From: Paraniabella defluvii
GTDB lineage: Bacteria; Bacteroidota; Bacteroidia; Chitinophagales; Chitinophagaceae
Direction: 5' to 3'
Length of the DNA stretch: 64,000 bases
NCBI GenBank assembly: GCA_019316985.1
Contig: CP079215.1
Location: 5,952,001 to 6,016,000 of the forward strand
A program made the translations under genes and the position numbers. Within the stretch, counting starts at the first letter, position 1; every line of letters begins with the position of its first letter. Below the pieces are notes generated by a model, which did not search any database, was not told the DNA's origin, and was given only the letters and a program-made list of their open reading frames with translations. This document shows, piece by piece, positions 51,099 to 62,773 of this stretch.

Positions 51099-53400
51099 TC
51101 ATTCCGTTTCCACCATTATTTTTTTGCGCGCTTCTCTTGCTGCCGCCACCATATTTTCAAGTGCAGCTTGAGTTTCGGGCCATTTACGGGTTTTAACCCA
51201 CAGTCGGGGTTCACCCATAAATGCCGGGCCGGGAGCAGGCCGGCTGCTTTCATCAAAAGCGACGTCATTTCTTCCACCGTTGGTATACGTGGCGAATGAA
51301 TATCATAAACACCGGGGCCTATTTCGTTAGGATATTTAAACCGTGCGAAGGCCTGTAACAGCTCCATTTGCGAGCGGGATGTTTCAATAGTGATCACGTC
51401 GGCATCCATAGCGGCAATATGCTCAATGATGTCGTTAAACTCGCTGTAGCACATATGTGTGTGGATCTGCGTATGATCCTGAACACCGCCTGCAGCTATC
51501 CGGAAAGCCTTAACGGCCCAGTTAAGATATGGCAGGTGTTTTGATTTTCGCAGCGGTAATCCTTCACGAATAGCAGCTTCATCGATCTGGATAATATGGA
51601 TACCCGCTTTTTCAAGTGCCAGCACCTCGTCCCTGATAGCGAGCGCGATCTGATAAGTAGTGATATTACGGGGTTGATCGTCGCGGACGAAGGACCATTG
51701 TAAAATAGTAACAGGCCCTGTAAGCATGCCTTTCATCCATTTATCCGTTTGCGCGGCAGCAAAGGTGCTCCAGCGCACTGTCATGTCTTTGGGACGGCTT
51801 ATATCGCCGTAAATAACCGGCGGCTTCACACAACGGCTTCCATAGCTTTGTACCCAACCGTTAGCAGTGAACAGGAACCCCTCCAGCTGCTCGCCAAAAT
51901 ACTCCACCATATCATTGCGCTCAAATTCACCGTGAACCAGCACATCCAGGCCAACCGACTCCTGCCAGCGAATGGCTTCGATGGTTGCCGCTTCAATAGC
52001 CTCCTCATAGTGCCCGCGGGTAAGCGCTCCTTTTTATACCTCGCCCTGAGCCGGCGGATGTCATCCGTTTGAGGGAAAGAGCCGATAGTGGTAGTAGGAA
52101 ATGCGGGAAGCTTTAAACGACTGTGCTGCAGTGCACGGCGCGCTGCAAAACTGCTCCTGCGTGTAGCATCTGCATCGGTGATGGCAGCCACGCGGTCCTT
52201 CACCGCTTTTTTATGTGCTTTGCCGGATCGGGTCCTGCTTTGAATAGCTTCTTTATTGATCTGCAAAAGCCTTTCATTTCCCTCAACAATCTGTTTCAAC
52301 GCCGTTACTTCATTTAATTTCTGACGGGCAAAAGCCATCCAGTTTTTGATCTCCGGGTCGATACTGTTTTCGGGCTCCAGGTCGATCGGGCTGTGCAGCA
52401 GCGAACAGGACGGAGCAATCATAATCCGCTCTTTACCCAGTTTTTCCATCGCCTTGTTAATAAACGAAAGAGATCTCTCGTAGCAGTTTTTCCAAACGTT
52501 TCTGCCATCCACCACACCCAGCGAAAGAACCAGCTGATCCGGTACCCGTGCAAGCACTTCATCTAACTGCTCCGGAGCCCTTACCAGGTCTATATGCAGC
52601 CCCGCAACCGGCAGGCCCAAAGCAAGCCGGGTATTATCCTGCAGTCCTTCAAAATAGGTGGCAACCATAATCTTGATACCGCTTATTTCCCGTGCGATAT
52701 AGCGGTAGGCAATACGATACGCTTCTTTCTCTTTTTCAGAAAGATCTAATGCCAGGAATGGCTCGTCCAGCTGTATCCATCCGGCGCCCAGCTGCCTGAG
52801 GCGGGTAAGCACCTTTACATATACCGGTAATATTTTTTGCAGCAGGTCTATCTTGTCGAAGCCCTCCTCTTTTTCTTTTCCCAGCAACAGGTAACTAACG
52901 GGCCCGATCAATACAGGTTTTGCCCTTTCGCCTGCCAATGCCTTTGCAGCCACGTACTCGCCGAATACCTTTTCAGAAAACAGCTTAAACTCCTGCCCTG
53001 CTGTAAATTCGGGCACCATATAATGATAGTTGGTATCGAGCCATTTGGTCATTTCCATTGCCGTAATATCAAGCCCGTCTTTCTGGTAACCGCGGGCCAT
53101 AGCAAAATAGAGATCTGTTTCGGTATTCGTTTTCACATCAGTTAATACCGGTACAAACCGTTGGGGAATGGCACCCAGCATCAGGCTCATGTCCAGTACC
53201 TGGTCGTACAAACTAAAATCGTTGCAGGGTATCAGATCCAAACCCGCCTCCAATTGGGTATTCCAGTTTTCCTCCCTGATCTTAAAAGCTGTCTTTTGCA
53301 GATCCCTGAAATCAATTGTACCTGCCCAGTATTGTTCGCAGGCCTTTTTAAGTTGTCGTTGGCTACCAATGCGCGGGTAGCCGAGGTTTTGTGTTTGCAT
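51099..53400 (-). CDS. metE: cobalamin-independent methionine synthase
   Basis: About 765 residues. The start MQTQNLGYPRIGSQRQLKKA matches the conserved N-terminus. Landmarks are DFSLYDQVLDM, MEMTKWLDTNYHYMVPEF, GPVSYLLLGK, and in the catalytic half TTTIGSFPQTDDIRR, VLVHGEFERNDMVEYFGEQL, PVTILQWSFVRDDQ, IIQIDEAAIREGLP, HTHMCYSEFNDI and NPDCGLKTR with the zinc-ligand Cys. It transfers the methyl group from methyltetrahydrofolate polyglutamate to homocysteine without vitamin B12. Frameshifts near 52030 and 51185 were bridged; the end KKIMVETE lies at 51099. The upstream cobalamin riboswitch would switch it off when B12 is present. Confidence 0.95.
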
Positions 53401-53497
53401 TAAAAATGTTTTAAAGATGGTTAAATAATCGGCGGCCTTATACATCCTGATGATCGCACGGGCCATTGATTTAATGCGCTGAAACATATCTTACTAA

Positions 53498-53670
53498 TCG
53501 GGCAGGTCTCCTGGCTTATAATATTCCGGTCATCCTTCCCGTCCTGTACAGACAGTGGATATACAACCAACCGGAACTGTTATTATTACTCACAGTTGCG
53601 CGACAGCCGTGATTTGCACACGGTTCCCTATTAATGCCGATTTACATCGGTAACCTGTTTGGCAGATATG
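53498..53670 (-). ncRNA. cobalamin (B12) riboswitch
   Basis: Read on the minus strand, the leader of metE has the conserved core: a TAGGGAA box, then GTGCAAATCACGGCTGTC, the B12-box loop GCGCAACTGTGA, and the 3' element GCCAGGAGACCTGCC at 53501-53515 that closes the fold. It lies about 100 bp before the metE start. Such elements repress B12-independent synthase when cobalamin is available. Confidence 0.92.
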
Positions 53671-53703
53671 AAAGAGCGGTTATCAATATTTTCAAACCGG
53701 CTC

Positions 53704-53711
53704 CAAAGCTA
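53704..53711 (-). promoter_or_regulatory. -7 promoter element of the metE leader
   Basis: TAGCTTTG on the minus strand fits the Bacteroidota -7 consensus TAnnTTTG and lies 34-40 bp before the riboswitch. A TTTG at 53743-53746 is farther upstream than the usual -33 position, so the -33 box is uncertain. Confidence 0.5.
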
Positions 53712-54161
53712 TTCATAACAGATCATAATACTACATATTAAACAAAAATTAGAATAAAACACTTCTTTTATAATGAAATGAAGAATTTAATAATATTATG
53801 CCGTGATTCTCATAACTGATTCAGCATATAATATGGGCTACTATTCCGGGTGCCTGCCGTCAGATTGCGCAATCGTGTGCGCAAACCGGCCTTATTATTT
53901 CCATTTTACGCGGTCGCCTGCATGATTCTGACAAAAGCCTCTTCCCCGCTTGCGAAGACTGCCTATATCAATGGCCTAAACCGATTATAACCAGCCTGCT
54001 GTCCCGGCAGGGCGGGCACAGAAGTCCGTTCGCTTGTACTGCGAACGGGCAGGAACGGATAAAAGCTGATGACAACAACGGGTGTTGGCATAAGCGGGCG
54101 GCAATACGGCTGTATTCAGAATGTGGCCGGACCTTTATACATTTGCGGTGTCGAAAAATCT
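53712..54161. other. intergenic region
   Basis: The left part is AT-rich and upstream of metE. The right part to 54161 holds no recognised gene. The plus-strand frame open from 54069 (MTTTGVGISGR) is in frame with the next gene but has no family similarity there. Confidence 0.35.
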
Positions 54162-54545
54162 ATGCAAAGAGAAAATTATAGTTTGGCCGTTTTTGATTCA
54201 GATAGAGCGATGCTGGACGCATGTACACTGATATTAAAGGAACATGGAATAGCAATACAGGCCTTTTCAAACAGTACCGATATTGTAAACCAACTTCAGG
54301 CTCATCCGCCTTCAGCGATCCTTCTCGATAACTCTATATTGCCGCATGGAGGACTTGAAGTGCTGCAGCTCCTTCAGCAACACTGGGAGCTGAAGGAGAT
54401 ACCGGTTATTTATATGACCGCTAACGGCGTTACCGGCGATAAAGCGCTCCGGTACGGAGCCGGGTTCCTCCTGATTAAACCGTTTGATCTACCGCAATTG
54501 GTGGAAACCGTGCTTCGCGCATGCCGCCCTGGCACCGGCAGCTGA
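54162..54545 (+). CDS. single-domain response regulator
   Basis: The 127-residue protein from MQRENYSLAVFDSDRAMLDA is a lone receiver domain. The acidic site is in VFDSDR, the phosphoacceptor in SAILLDNSILP, Thr in VIYMTANG and the conserved Lys in LLIKPFDLPQL. There is no output domain, so it may act as a phosphate relay or through a partner protein. The frame opens earlier at 54069, but the Met at 54162 gives the normal domain start. No kinase is adjacent; the PAS kinase 3.5 kb away is a possible partner. Confidence 0.75.
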   Translation: MQRENYSLAVFDSDRAMLDACTLILKEHGIAIQAFSNSTDIVNQLQAHPPSAILLDNSILPHGGLEVLQLLQQHWELKEIPVIYMTANGVTGDKALRYGAGFLLIKPFDLPQLVETVLRACRPGTGS

Positions 54546-54615
54546 TCTAATTATTTTAAATTATAAATTACCGGGAAGAAACATGACCGCAGAAATAAGT
54601 GGATAAAGCAATCCT

Positions 54616-54813
54616 TTATCTGTTCCTGACCCCGGTAATCAGCACATGGCCTTCCTCGAACAGGGTAAACACAAAATCCTGTTTTTGTATGTGGTCTTGC
54701 TGCATTACTTCATGGGTAAAAACGAGCAGCGTTATTACCTGTTGTATAAATTCATCAGACTCCGATTGCGCGAGCAGGTGAACAACCTGTTCATAATTTA
54801 ATTGAGTAGTCAT
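54616..54813 (-). CDS. small hypothetical protein, 65 aa
   Basis: From MTTQLNYEQVVHLLAQSESD the protein is helical (EFIQQVITLLVFTHEVMQQD) and ends in a beta-like FVFTLFEEGHVLITGVRN. It is intact and soluble. I do not recognise it. The upstream 81-residue gene on the same strand may be in one operon. Confidence 0.5.
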   Translation of the reverse strand: MTTQLNYEQVVHLLAQSESDEFIQQVITLLVFTHEVMQQDHIQKQDFVFTLFEEGHVLITGVRNR

Positions 54814-54875
54814 AAGCCTTGGGTTTGAGCCGGTGGTTGTTTGATCGGATCCATTAAAGTAGCCCATCACGATAG

Positions 54876-55118
54876 TTATAAGCCAATATAGTCTTCAACA
54901 ATTTTCCCGCATTTTTCTGCCAGCTTCGTTTCCTCGCCATTTTCTTCCCAGTGTAAGGTATCAGGGTTCAGCACCAAAGACGAGATCGTATCATCGGGGA
55001 AAATACCGGTATAGTAAGTGCGGCTCTTTTCTTCATGCGCCCGGTAAACAATGGTTATCTGTCCATCCACACCTACATCGTCGATCTTACCGTGATATAT
55101 AGCTACCTTCTCTGTCAT
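54876..55118 (-). CDS. small hypothetical protein, about 80 aa
   Basis: Starts MTEKVAIYHGKIDDVGVDGQ, then ITIVYRAHEEKSRTYYTGIF and DTLHWEENGEETKLAEKCGK, ending VEDYIGL. It is a soluble, acidic, beta-rich protein. No family is recognised. It is intact and precedes the 65-aa gene with a gap of about 60 bp. Confidence 0.5.
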   Translation of the reverse strand: MTEKVAIYHGKIDDVGVDGQITIVYRAHEEKSRTYYTGIFPDDTISSLVLNPDTLHWEENGEETKLAEKCGKIVEDYIGL

Positions 55119-55562
55119 ACGCTGCAGCAACAATATCTATTCCACTGTTCAAGTTTTACTGAAACCAGGTGATACATTCGCCGGCTTCAGCATTTGCAGC
55201 TCATTTACAGGGGTTCTCTCCACAGGCAGCCAACGGCAAACCATATCCTGTATCAGGAATAATATCATCAGCTGTTGATTTATTTCCACAAATTTATCAG
55301 TAAATGCTGCAGGGTTGGATGGATTCTACCATTGCCATGGACGACGGTTATTCGTTTTGTAATCCGTTGCAGTTAAAATTGTTTAATTGTTGGTTAATAT
55401 ACCGGCTCTTTAAGCGTTTTCAACTAATTAATATTGCCCTGTCGATTGCATTTTAACCACCAAAACGAGTTTATCGAGATTTTACTGTCGGCCGCCATAT
55501 GCCGGGGTTAAAGTCGTTTCAATGTGAATTGACGATCATTTAATCATCATTATTAATCATTT
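55119..55562. promoter_or_regulatory. upstream region of the SusC/SusD operon
   Basis: No gene in 445 bases; the part from 55360 is AT-rich and should hold the promoter of the susC-like gene. I find no clean TAnnTTTG box, so a sigma factor of another type is possible. Confidence 0.35.
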
Positions 55563-58500
55563 ATGAATTGGTTAGCAATCAAAAAGGAATCTGCCTGTTG
55601 GGCATTTCAATCCTGGTGTTGATAGCCGGTGTTGCGGCAGTACATGGGCAGGATCAAAAAACAACCGGTACAGGCAAAAAAGAAGTAAGAGGTACCGTAA
55701 CAGATTCAACGGGTGTATTGTTTGGTGTTACCGTGTATGTTAAGAATCAAACAGCCATAGGAACCACAACGGATGCAAATGGCAAGTACAAACTCGACAT
55801 ACCGGCCGGTAACGCAACGCTTGTATTTGAAATGAGCGGGTATACAACACTGGAAGTGCCTGTGGGAGATCAATCCGTTATTGACGTTACCTTAAAAGTA
55901 TCTCACAGCAAAATGGACGAGGTGGTAGTAGTAGCATTTGGTACGCAAAAGAAGGGCTCTGTTATTGGTTCGGTAACCACCGTTCGACCGGAAGATCTTA
56001 AAATCCCGTCGAGTAACCTTACACAGGCCCTGGCCGGCAGGGTTGCCGGGATCATTGCCTATCAGCGCTCGGGCGAGCCCGGAGCCGACAACTCGGAGTT
56101 CTTTGTAAGAGGCGCCACCACGTTTGGTTTATAAAAGAGACCCGTTGATCCTGATTGACGGAATGGAATACACCACTACCGAGCTGGCCCGTTTAAATGT
56201 AGACGACATTGCCAGCTTCTCCATTATGAAGGATGCTACTGCAAATGCGCTATACGGCTCTCGCGGCGCCAACGGCGTTATTTTAATTACTACCAAGGAG
56301 GAAAAGAAGGCCGTGCCCGGATCAATGTCCGGTTTGAGAACTCGCTATCGGAACCCACTAAAATGGTTGAAATAGCTGATCCCATTACCTATATGCAGCT
56401 GGAAAATGAGTCGGTGTTAACAAGGAACCCCTGGGTATCCTGCCGTACCCTCAAAGCAAAATTGACAACACTATTTCGAAGGTAAATCCCGATGTATTTC
56501 CAACTGTTGACTGGCAAAAAGAAATGCTTACCAGAAATACCAACAACCAGCGTTTGAACCTGAACCTTGGCGGCGGCGGCGGCGTGGCTACTATTATATA
56601 GCCGGCTCCATGAACCAGGATCATGGTAACCTAAAGGTAGATCATCGAAATAACTTTAATACCAATATCAGTCTCAGAACCTATACAATCCGTTCGAATG
56701 TGAACCTGAAGGTTACCAAAACCACCTCAGCAATGGTTCGTCTTTTCGGAACCTTTGATAGCTATACGGGGCCTATTACATCCGGGGCTGCAATGTATAT
56801 GAATATTATGCGAACCAGCCCGGTTTTGTTCAAGCCTTATTATGAACCAGATTCAACCCATCGATTTGTAAACCACATACTTTTTGGTAACGCAGAAACC
56901 GGAAATTATTTTAATCCATATGCGGATATGACCAGGGGCTACAAACAATACTCCAATTCACTTATGGGGTCACAAATTGAGCTGAACCAGGATCTTTCTT
57001 CCATTATTACACCAGGACTTTCCCTGCGTGGGATGATGACCACCAACCGCAGGGCCAACTTCACAATTACGCGGGCCTATAAGCCTTTTTATGTAACACC
57101 TGCCAGCTACGACAAATTTACCAATACGTATATCTCCGTGATTTGAACGCTGAAACCGGCTCTGATTATATAGATTTTGTACCCGGCGACAAAAGCGTTC
57201 TTTCTACTTTCCGCGGAGAACTTGCTTCCAATTATAATCGCAGCTTTGGCAAACATGCCGTAACCGGTATGGCGCTCTTTATTATTCAAAACGATGCCAA
57301 CGGCAATGAAACTACTTTGCAGCGATCTCTTCCCAAACGCAATATTACATTAGGCGGCCGGGAACATACGCTTATGATAGCCGGTATTTTACCGAGATCA
57401 ATTTTGCCTATAATGGTTCAGAGCGTTTTGACAAAAGTCACCGGTTTGGTTTTTTCCCTTCCATTGGTGTGGCCTGGGCTGCTTCAAATGAAAAATTCTT
57501 CGAGCCGCTTAAGGATGTTTTTTCCAAATTACGTTTAAGGGCTAATATCGGACTTGTGGGCAATGACGAGATCGGTAGCGCCTCTGATCGCTTCTTTTAC
57601 CTCTCTAATGTAAATATGAACGATGCCGGCTTCAAGTATAGCTTTGGAACCGACGGAGGCTACTCGCGCAACGGCATTTCAGTATCCCGGTATAATAATA
57701 CTGCAATAACATGGGAAACTGCCCGTAATTCCACCTTCGGTTTGGAAGCAAGCCTCTTCAGGAAACTGGATGTTACGGTAGAATATTTCCTGGAACATCG
57801 ATATAACATACTGATGGACCGGGCCTCGATACCGCTTTCGATGGGGCTTGAAGGAGCAACACCCAAGGCCAACGTAGGGGAAGCCCGATCCCGGTCTATT
57901 GATATCAATATGAATTATAACCAGAAGTTCGGGCAAAGCACCGGCCTGCAATTTATCGGGAATTTTACTTATGCCAAAAACCGGTTTGAGGCGTATGAGG
58001 AACCTGAATACCCTTACCCATGGATGTATAGAAAAGGACAACCGGTTAATCAAAGGTGGGGATATATTGCCGAACGTCTTTTTGTAGATGATGAAGAAGT
58101 AAGGAGCTCCCAAGCCAGATTTTTGGCAGTACCGTTACCCGTGGCGGCGATATCAAATTTAGAGACGTAAGCGGAGACGGGGTAATTAACCAAAACGATA
58201 TGGTACCTATAGGTTTTCCTACTGCTCCCGAGATCGTTTATGGCTTTGGGATATCGGGTAACTATAAAAGCTTTGAGTTTGGCATTTTTGCCCAGGGTTC
58301 TGCCCGAAGTTCCTTCTGGATCAACCCACAGTCAACAGCTCCGTTTATTTCCTACAGGTACGGATCTGACGACCCGGCTCCGTCGGACGTGCAACTAAAA
58401 AACCAGCTTTTAAAGGCGTATGCAGACGACCACTGGTCTGAAGAAAACCGGAACCTGTATGCACTATGGCCCAGGTTGAGTTACACCACCAACTCCAACA

Positions 58501-58748
58501 ACAACCAGTCGAGCACCTGGTTTATGCGGGATGGATCCTTCTTAAGAATTAAACAGGTACAGGCAGCCTATACTATTCCTCCCCGCCTGATCAGCAGGCT
58601 TAGAATGAGCAGGCTAAAAATCTATTTCACCGGGGTAATATTTTCACCTTCAGCAAGTTTGATCTGTGGGATGTGGAAATGGGCGGTGACGGCTTAAGAT
58701 ACCCGCTGCAAAAAAACATACACTATCGGTATTGATGTTTCATTTTAA
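55563..58748 (+). CDS. SusC/RagA-type TonB-linked outer membrane transporter
   Basis: About 1055 residues. A signal peptide (LLGISILVLIAGVAAVHGQD) leads to a carboxypeptidase-like domain (VRGTVTDSTGVLFGVTVYVK), the TonB-box-like MDEVVVVAFGTQKKGSVIG, the plug (SNLTQALAGRVAGIIAYQRS, ARLNVDDIASFSIMKDATAN-ALYGSRGANGVILITTK) and a long beta-barrel ending YPLQKTYTIGIDVSF. It imports oligosaccharides across the outer membrane with the SusD partner encoded next. The ATG at 55563 needs one indel to join the signal peptide frame. Further frameshifts lie near 56130, 56330, 56595, 57140, 57365, 57470, 58120, 58625 and 58710. Confidence 0.92.
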
Positions 58749-58757
58749 AATTATTGT

Positions 58758-60691
58758 ATGCGTAGAATTATAAAAAATATAACGCTCCTGTTAGCCTTAA
58801 CCGGTATGCTATCTGCCTGCAAAAATACCTGGACGTGGTGCCAGACAGTATTGCAACTATAGAGAGTGCGTTTACTTTAAGAACATCGGCAGAGCGATAC
58901 TTATTCTCATGCTTTTCGTACCTGCCCGGCAATGCATCTTTTAATGATAATCCTGCATTTAACAGCGGAGACGAGGTTTGGTATATGGACCCGATCCGGG
59001 ATGTAGATGCAACGTATCATAATATAGCACGCGGGCTTCAAAATGCCGACAATCCGCTCGGTAATTTTTGGGCAGGCTCTACCCGTGGCTCGGCCCTGTT
59101 CCAGGCCATAAGAAAGTGTAACACTTTCCTGGAAAATGTTGATAAGGTGCCCGACCTGAACGAGTATGAAAGAGAACGCTGGAAAGCAGAAGTTATTTTC
59201 CTGAAAGCTTATTACCACTTCTATCTCTTCAGAATGTATGGCCCTATTCCGCTAACAAAGGAAAATCTGCCCATATCTGCTTCACCGGAAGAAGTGAAAG
59301 TGTATCGCGAGCCTGTCGATTCCTGTATCAATTATATTGTATCACTCCTGGACCAGGCAGCATCAAGCGACCTGATGCCCGACAGGATCTCGGGAACGGA
59401 AAATGCCGAATTGGGAAGGATCACCAAATGTATTGTAAAAGCTGTAAAAGCCAAAGTATTGGTTACTGCGGCAAGCCCCTTATTTAACGGTAACATCACC
59501 TATGCTTCGTTGGTTGATAACAAAGGGCGGCAGCTCTTTCCTCAAACCGAAGACCGGGCAAAATGGGTACGTGCAGCGGAAGCATGTAAGGACGCCATCG
59601 ATTTTTGTACAGCAAAGGGCTATAGCCTCTCAACCTTTGCGGGAAATACCGGCTATACCATTAATGACACTATCCGGCAACAATTAGATATTAGAACCGC
59701 CGTTACCAACAAATTCAATAACCCCGAAATCATATGGGCCAACACAGATAGCCGCGCCGGGGATATACAACGTTTCTCAATGGCGAACCTGGCGCCATTT
59801 ACAAGTACCTCTAATGCCAAAAGTATCATAGCGCCCACCATCAAGATGGCTGAGCTATATTATTCGAAAAACGGGGTGCCGATTACGGAAGACACCGACT
59901 GGGATTTTAACGACCGCTTTGCATTGAGAACAGCTACCGACGCAGACCAGTTTTATGTTGCAAAGGGACAAGAAACAGTGAAGCTAAACTTTGACCGGGA
60001 GCCACGTTTTTATGCGTCCCTTGGTTTTGACCGTGGTATTTGGTTTGGCAACTGGATCAACAATTACAATGTTTATGCCCCTACAGGTTTGCTTTATGTA
60101 AAAGGAAGGGCCGGGGAAACAGCCGCCCGGCAGGGCATCAGCAACTACTCTATTACCGGATATTATCCTAAAAAACTGGTTAATATTGAAACTACGGTTG
60201 CAGCTGACGGTAACATCACCAGCAATACCGTTCAATATCCATGGCCGGAACTTAGACTAGCCGATTTGTACCTGCTTTATTCAGAAGCCTTGAATGAGGC
60301 GAACGGCCCCGGTGAAGATGTTTATTACTGGATCAATCAGGTAAGAGCTCGCGCCGGATTAAAATCGGTTGAGGAATCATGGAGCCTGCATTCCAAAGAT
60401 CCTGTCAAGTACCAGAATAAACTTGGTATGCGCGCCATCATTCAGCAGGAACGCAGCATAGAGCTTATGTTTGAAGGACAACGTTACTGGGACCTTTTAC
60501 GATGGAAAATTGCGCATGTAGAATTAAACGGCCCTGTAAGAGGCTGGGATATTACCCAAAAAGATGCGATCCCCTATTATAATCCCATGCTTTTATTTAA
60601 TCAACGATTTGATCTTCGTAATTATTTATGGCCCATTCAGATCAGCGAACTGAGAGTTAACAAGAACCTTGTACAAAATACGGGTTGGTAA
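58758..60691 (+). CDS. SusD/RagB-type glycan-binding outer membrane lipoprotein
   Basis: About 640 residues. The signal (IIKNITLLLALTGMLSAC) with the lipobox Cys leads, after a frameshift near 58828, to KYLDVVPDSIATIESAFTLR, a classic SusD start. Then come the TPR-like helices (WKAEVIFLKAYYHFYLFRMY with GPIPLTKENLP), a variable region and the conserved C-terminus (LRLADLYLLYSEALNEANG, IRARAGL-like VRARAGLKSVEE, IIQQERSIELMFEGQRYWDL-LRWK, and LWPIQISELRVNKNLVQNTG). It sits on the susC barrel as a lid. The start is 9 bp behind the susC stop. Confidence 0.94.
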
Positions 60692-60715
60692 ATCATTAAC
60701 TAAAATCTCAATAAC

Positions 60716-61922
60716 ATGAAAACAGCTTTTTATGCCGCTTTATTTATACTTGCTTTCGCAGGTTGCCGGAAGGAAGGAAATAAACCAATTGATAAAGATA
60801 TGTCGGTACCAAAGCCTGTAACCGATATATCTGTCACTAATATTTCCGGGGTGCACAAATTTCGTATGCATTGCCCGACAATAAAAACTTACTGTATGTA
60901 AAAGCGGAATATTCTGTCAGGGGAGAAAAAGAGAAGCCAAAGCCTCCTTCCTTTCGAACAGTATTACGCTTGAAGGTTTTGGAGATACCAGCGAGCAGGA
61001 AGTACAATTATATACCGTAAGCCGCGCCGAACAGATTTCAGCGCCGGTTACGGTAAAAATAAAACCGCTAACCCCACCGGTTTTAAAAGTGCGCAACTCA
61101 CTGGAAACCCAAACCTCCTTCGGGGCTTTTCTGTTGCTTTTCAAAATGAAGATAAAGCGAATATTGTTATTGTAGCGCTTAAATGGGATGAGGTATTAAA
61201 AGAGTGGAGACAGATTGATGCCAACTATACTGCGATGCCCAATGGTGTTTTTAAAATCAGGGGCAGGATTCGCTGCTGCAGCAGTTCGGGTTGGTGGTTC
61301 GCGACCGCTGGAACAACCTGTCTGATACCATGAGTTTTCAGCTAAAGCCCATTTACGAAGCTCAGCTGGATAAAACAAAGTTTGTGGATATCAAAAAAAT
61401 ATAAGGTACCGCAGCGCGACCCTTTACCTAAATCGGGGTGGCTATGATAGAAGCAGTAGATTATAATAGCACCTACGTTTTAAAGAACCTGTTCGATGGC
61501 AATACCGGTTCTATGTTCCACACCAAACAGAATGTAGACCAACCTATTTGGATACCAATTGACCTGGGCGTAAAAGCCAATATCAGCCGTTATAAAATAT
61601 GGCAGCGAAACGGCGGATTTGCCTGGGGCCACGGCAACCCGCACGAATGGGAAATATGGGGAACCAATAACCCTTCAGATATAAACAGCTGGGTACTGCT
61701 TGACCGGCAGGTAATGATCAAGCCATCCGGTTTACCCAATGGCTCTAACAGTAATGAAGATATTGAAGTAGCTAATTCCGGCCAGGAATATGAATTCAAG
61801 GAAGGATTACCGTCGGTACGGTATATCGCCTGGAAAAATATTGATTGCTGGGATGCCATTGGCGGCTCAACAGGTTTTTTCCATCTTTTGAACTAACCAT
61901 CTGGGGACAGCCAGGTAAATAA
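60716..61922 (+). CDS. DUF4959/DUF5126/DUF5000 surface lipoprotein
   Basis: About 400 residues. A lipoprotein signal (AALFILAFAGC) precedes a DUF4959-like Ig domain (KPVTDISVTNISG), a DUF5126-like middle (TSFGGFSVAFQNEDKANIVI, WDEVLKEWRQID) and a C-terminal DUF5000 discoidin-like domain (LKNLFDGNTGSMFHTKQN, IPIDLGVKANISRYKIWQRN, WGHGNPHEWEIWGTN and SVRYIAWKNIDCWDAI). Frameshifts near 60850, 60925, 61125, 61260, 61405 and 61885 were bridged; the end is ELTIWGQPGK. Such proteins follow SusC/SusD in Bacteroidota loci and probably bind glycan at the surface. Confidence 0.82.
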
Positions 61923-61938
61923 ATTAAAACTATACATC

Positions 61939-62685
61939 ATGAAGACTGGAATGAATAAAATGATAAAATATAATAGTAGCATTGGGTATACGCTTCTCTG
62001 CTTATTCATAGTTTTGCAAATCATTGCCTGTGGTAAAATGGATGCCAATTATGCAGACTTTATAAAAGACGGGGAGATTGTATACACCGGGAGAGCCGAA
62101 GCCCTTACTTCCTATCCTGGTAAAAACCGGGTGAAACTAAGCTGGTTGCTCGTTTCCGATCCCAAGGTCAAGCTATGTAAAGTTTTCTGGAATAACAAAA
62201 CGGATTCTCTTGCAATACCCGTGCAGAAAACAGGAAAGACAGATACAATACAAACGATCATCAGCAACCTGAACGAAGGGCTTTATGCATTCCAGGTTTA
62301 TACTTATGACGACGAAGGACATACTTCGGTAAAATCTGAAGTGCCGGGAGTTTCTTATGGAGCCAGTTACGCCGGCTCCATCTTCAACCGCTCTTTAAAA
62401 TCGGTCAAAAAGGCGCCCAACGGCAAAGATATCTGGCTGGAATGGTTTGGAGCAGCGCAACAAACTGCAGCAGTACAGGTAAACTATATCAATACCGACG
62501 GACAACCGGCTAGCGTTGTGTATACAGAGCGGTTCGACAACCTGGGGAGATCAAGAGGTTTTTCGAATACCGATACCATCTATAACTATAAAAATGGTAC
62601 GTCCTTCAATTACCGCACGGGTTTTCTGCCGGGCAATGGAGCTATTGATACATTTTATACTGCCTTTAAAAATGTAATCCCTTAA
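61939..62685 (+). CDS. DUF4998 lipoprotein
   Basis: Intact, 248 residues. A lipoprotein signal (LLCLFIVLQIIAC) is followed by the family start MDANYADFIKDGEIVYTGRA, then YPGKNRVKLSWLLVSDPKVK, IISNLNEGLYAFQVYTYDDE, and the second beta domain (VQVNYINTDGQPASVVYTER, GTSFNYRTGFLPGNGAIDTF). DUF4998 proteins are tandem fibronectin-like lipoproteins coded behind SusC/SusD pairs with DUF5000 partners, as here. They likely take part in surface glycan binding. Confidence 0.9.
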   Translation: MKTGMNKMIKYNSSIGYTLLCLFIVLQIIACGKMDANYADFIKDGEIVYTGRAEALTSYPGKNRVKLSWLLVSDPKVKLCKVFWNNKTDSLAIPVQKTGKTDTIQTIISNLNEGLYAFQVYTYDDEGHTSVKSEVPGVSYGASYAGSIFNRSLKSVKKAPNGKDIWLEWFGAAQQTAAVQVNYINTDGQPASVVYTERFDNLGRSRGFSNTDTIYNYKNGTSFNYRTGFLPGNGAIDTFYTAFKNVIP

Positions 62686-62773
62686 AGAAAAATAAAACAA
62701 AATAGTACGCTATAACCCGCCACTTTACCACCAGGACCGGCGGTTATCAGCATAGTTAAATTGGAAATCCCCG

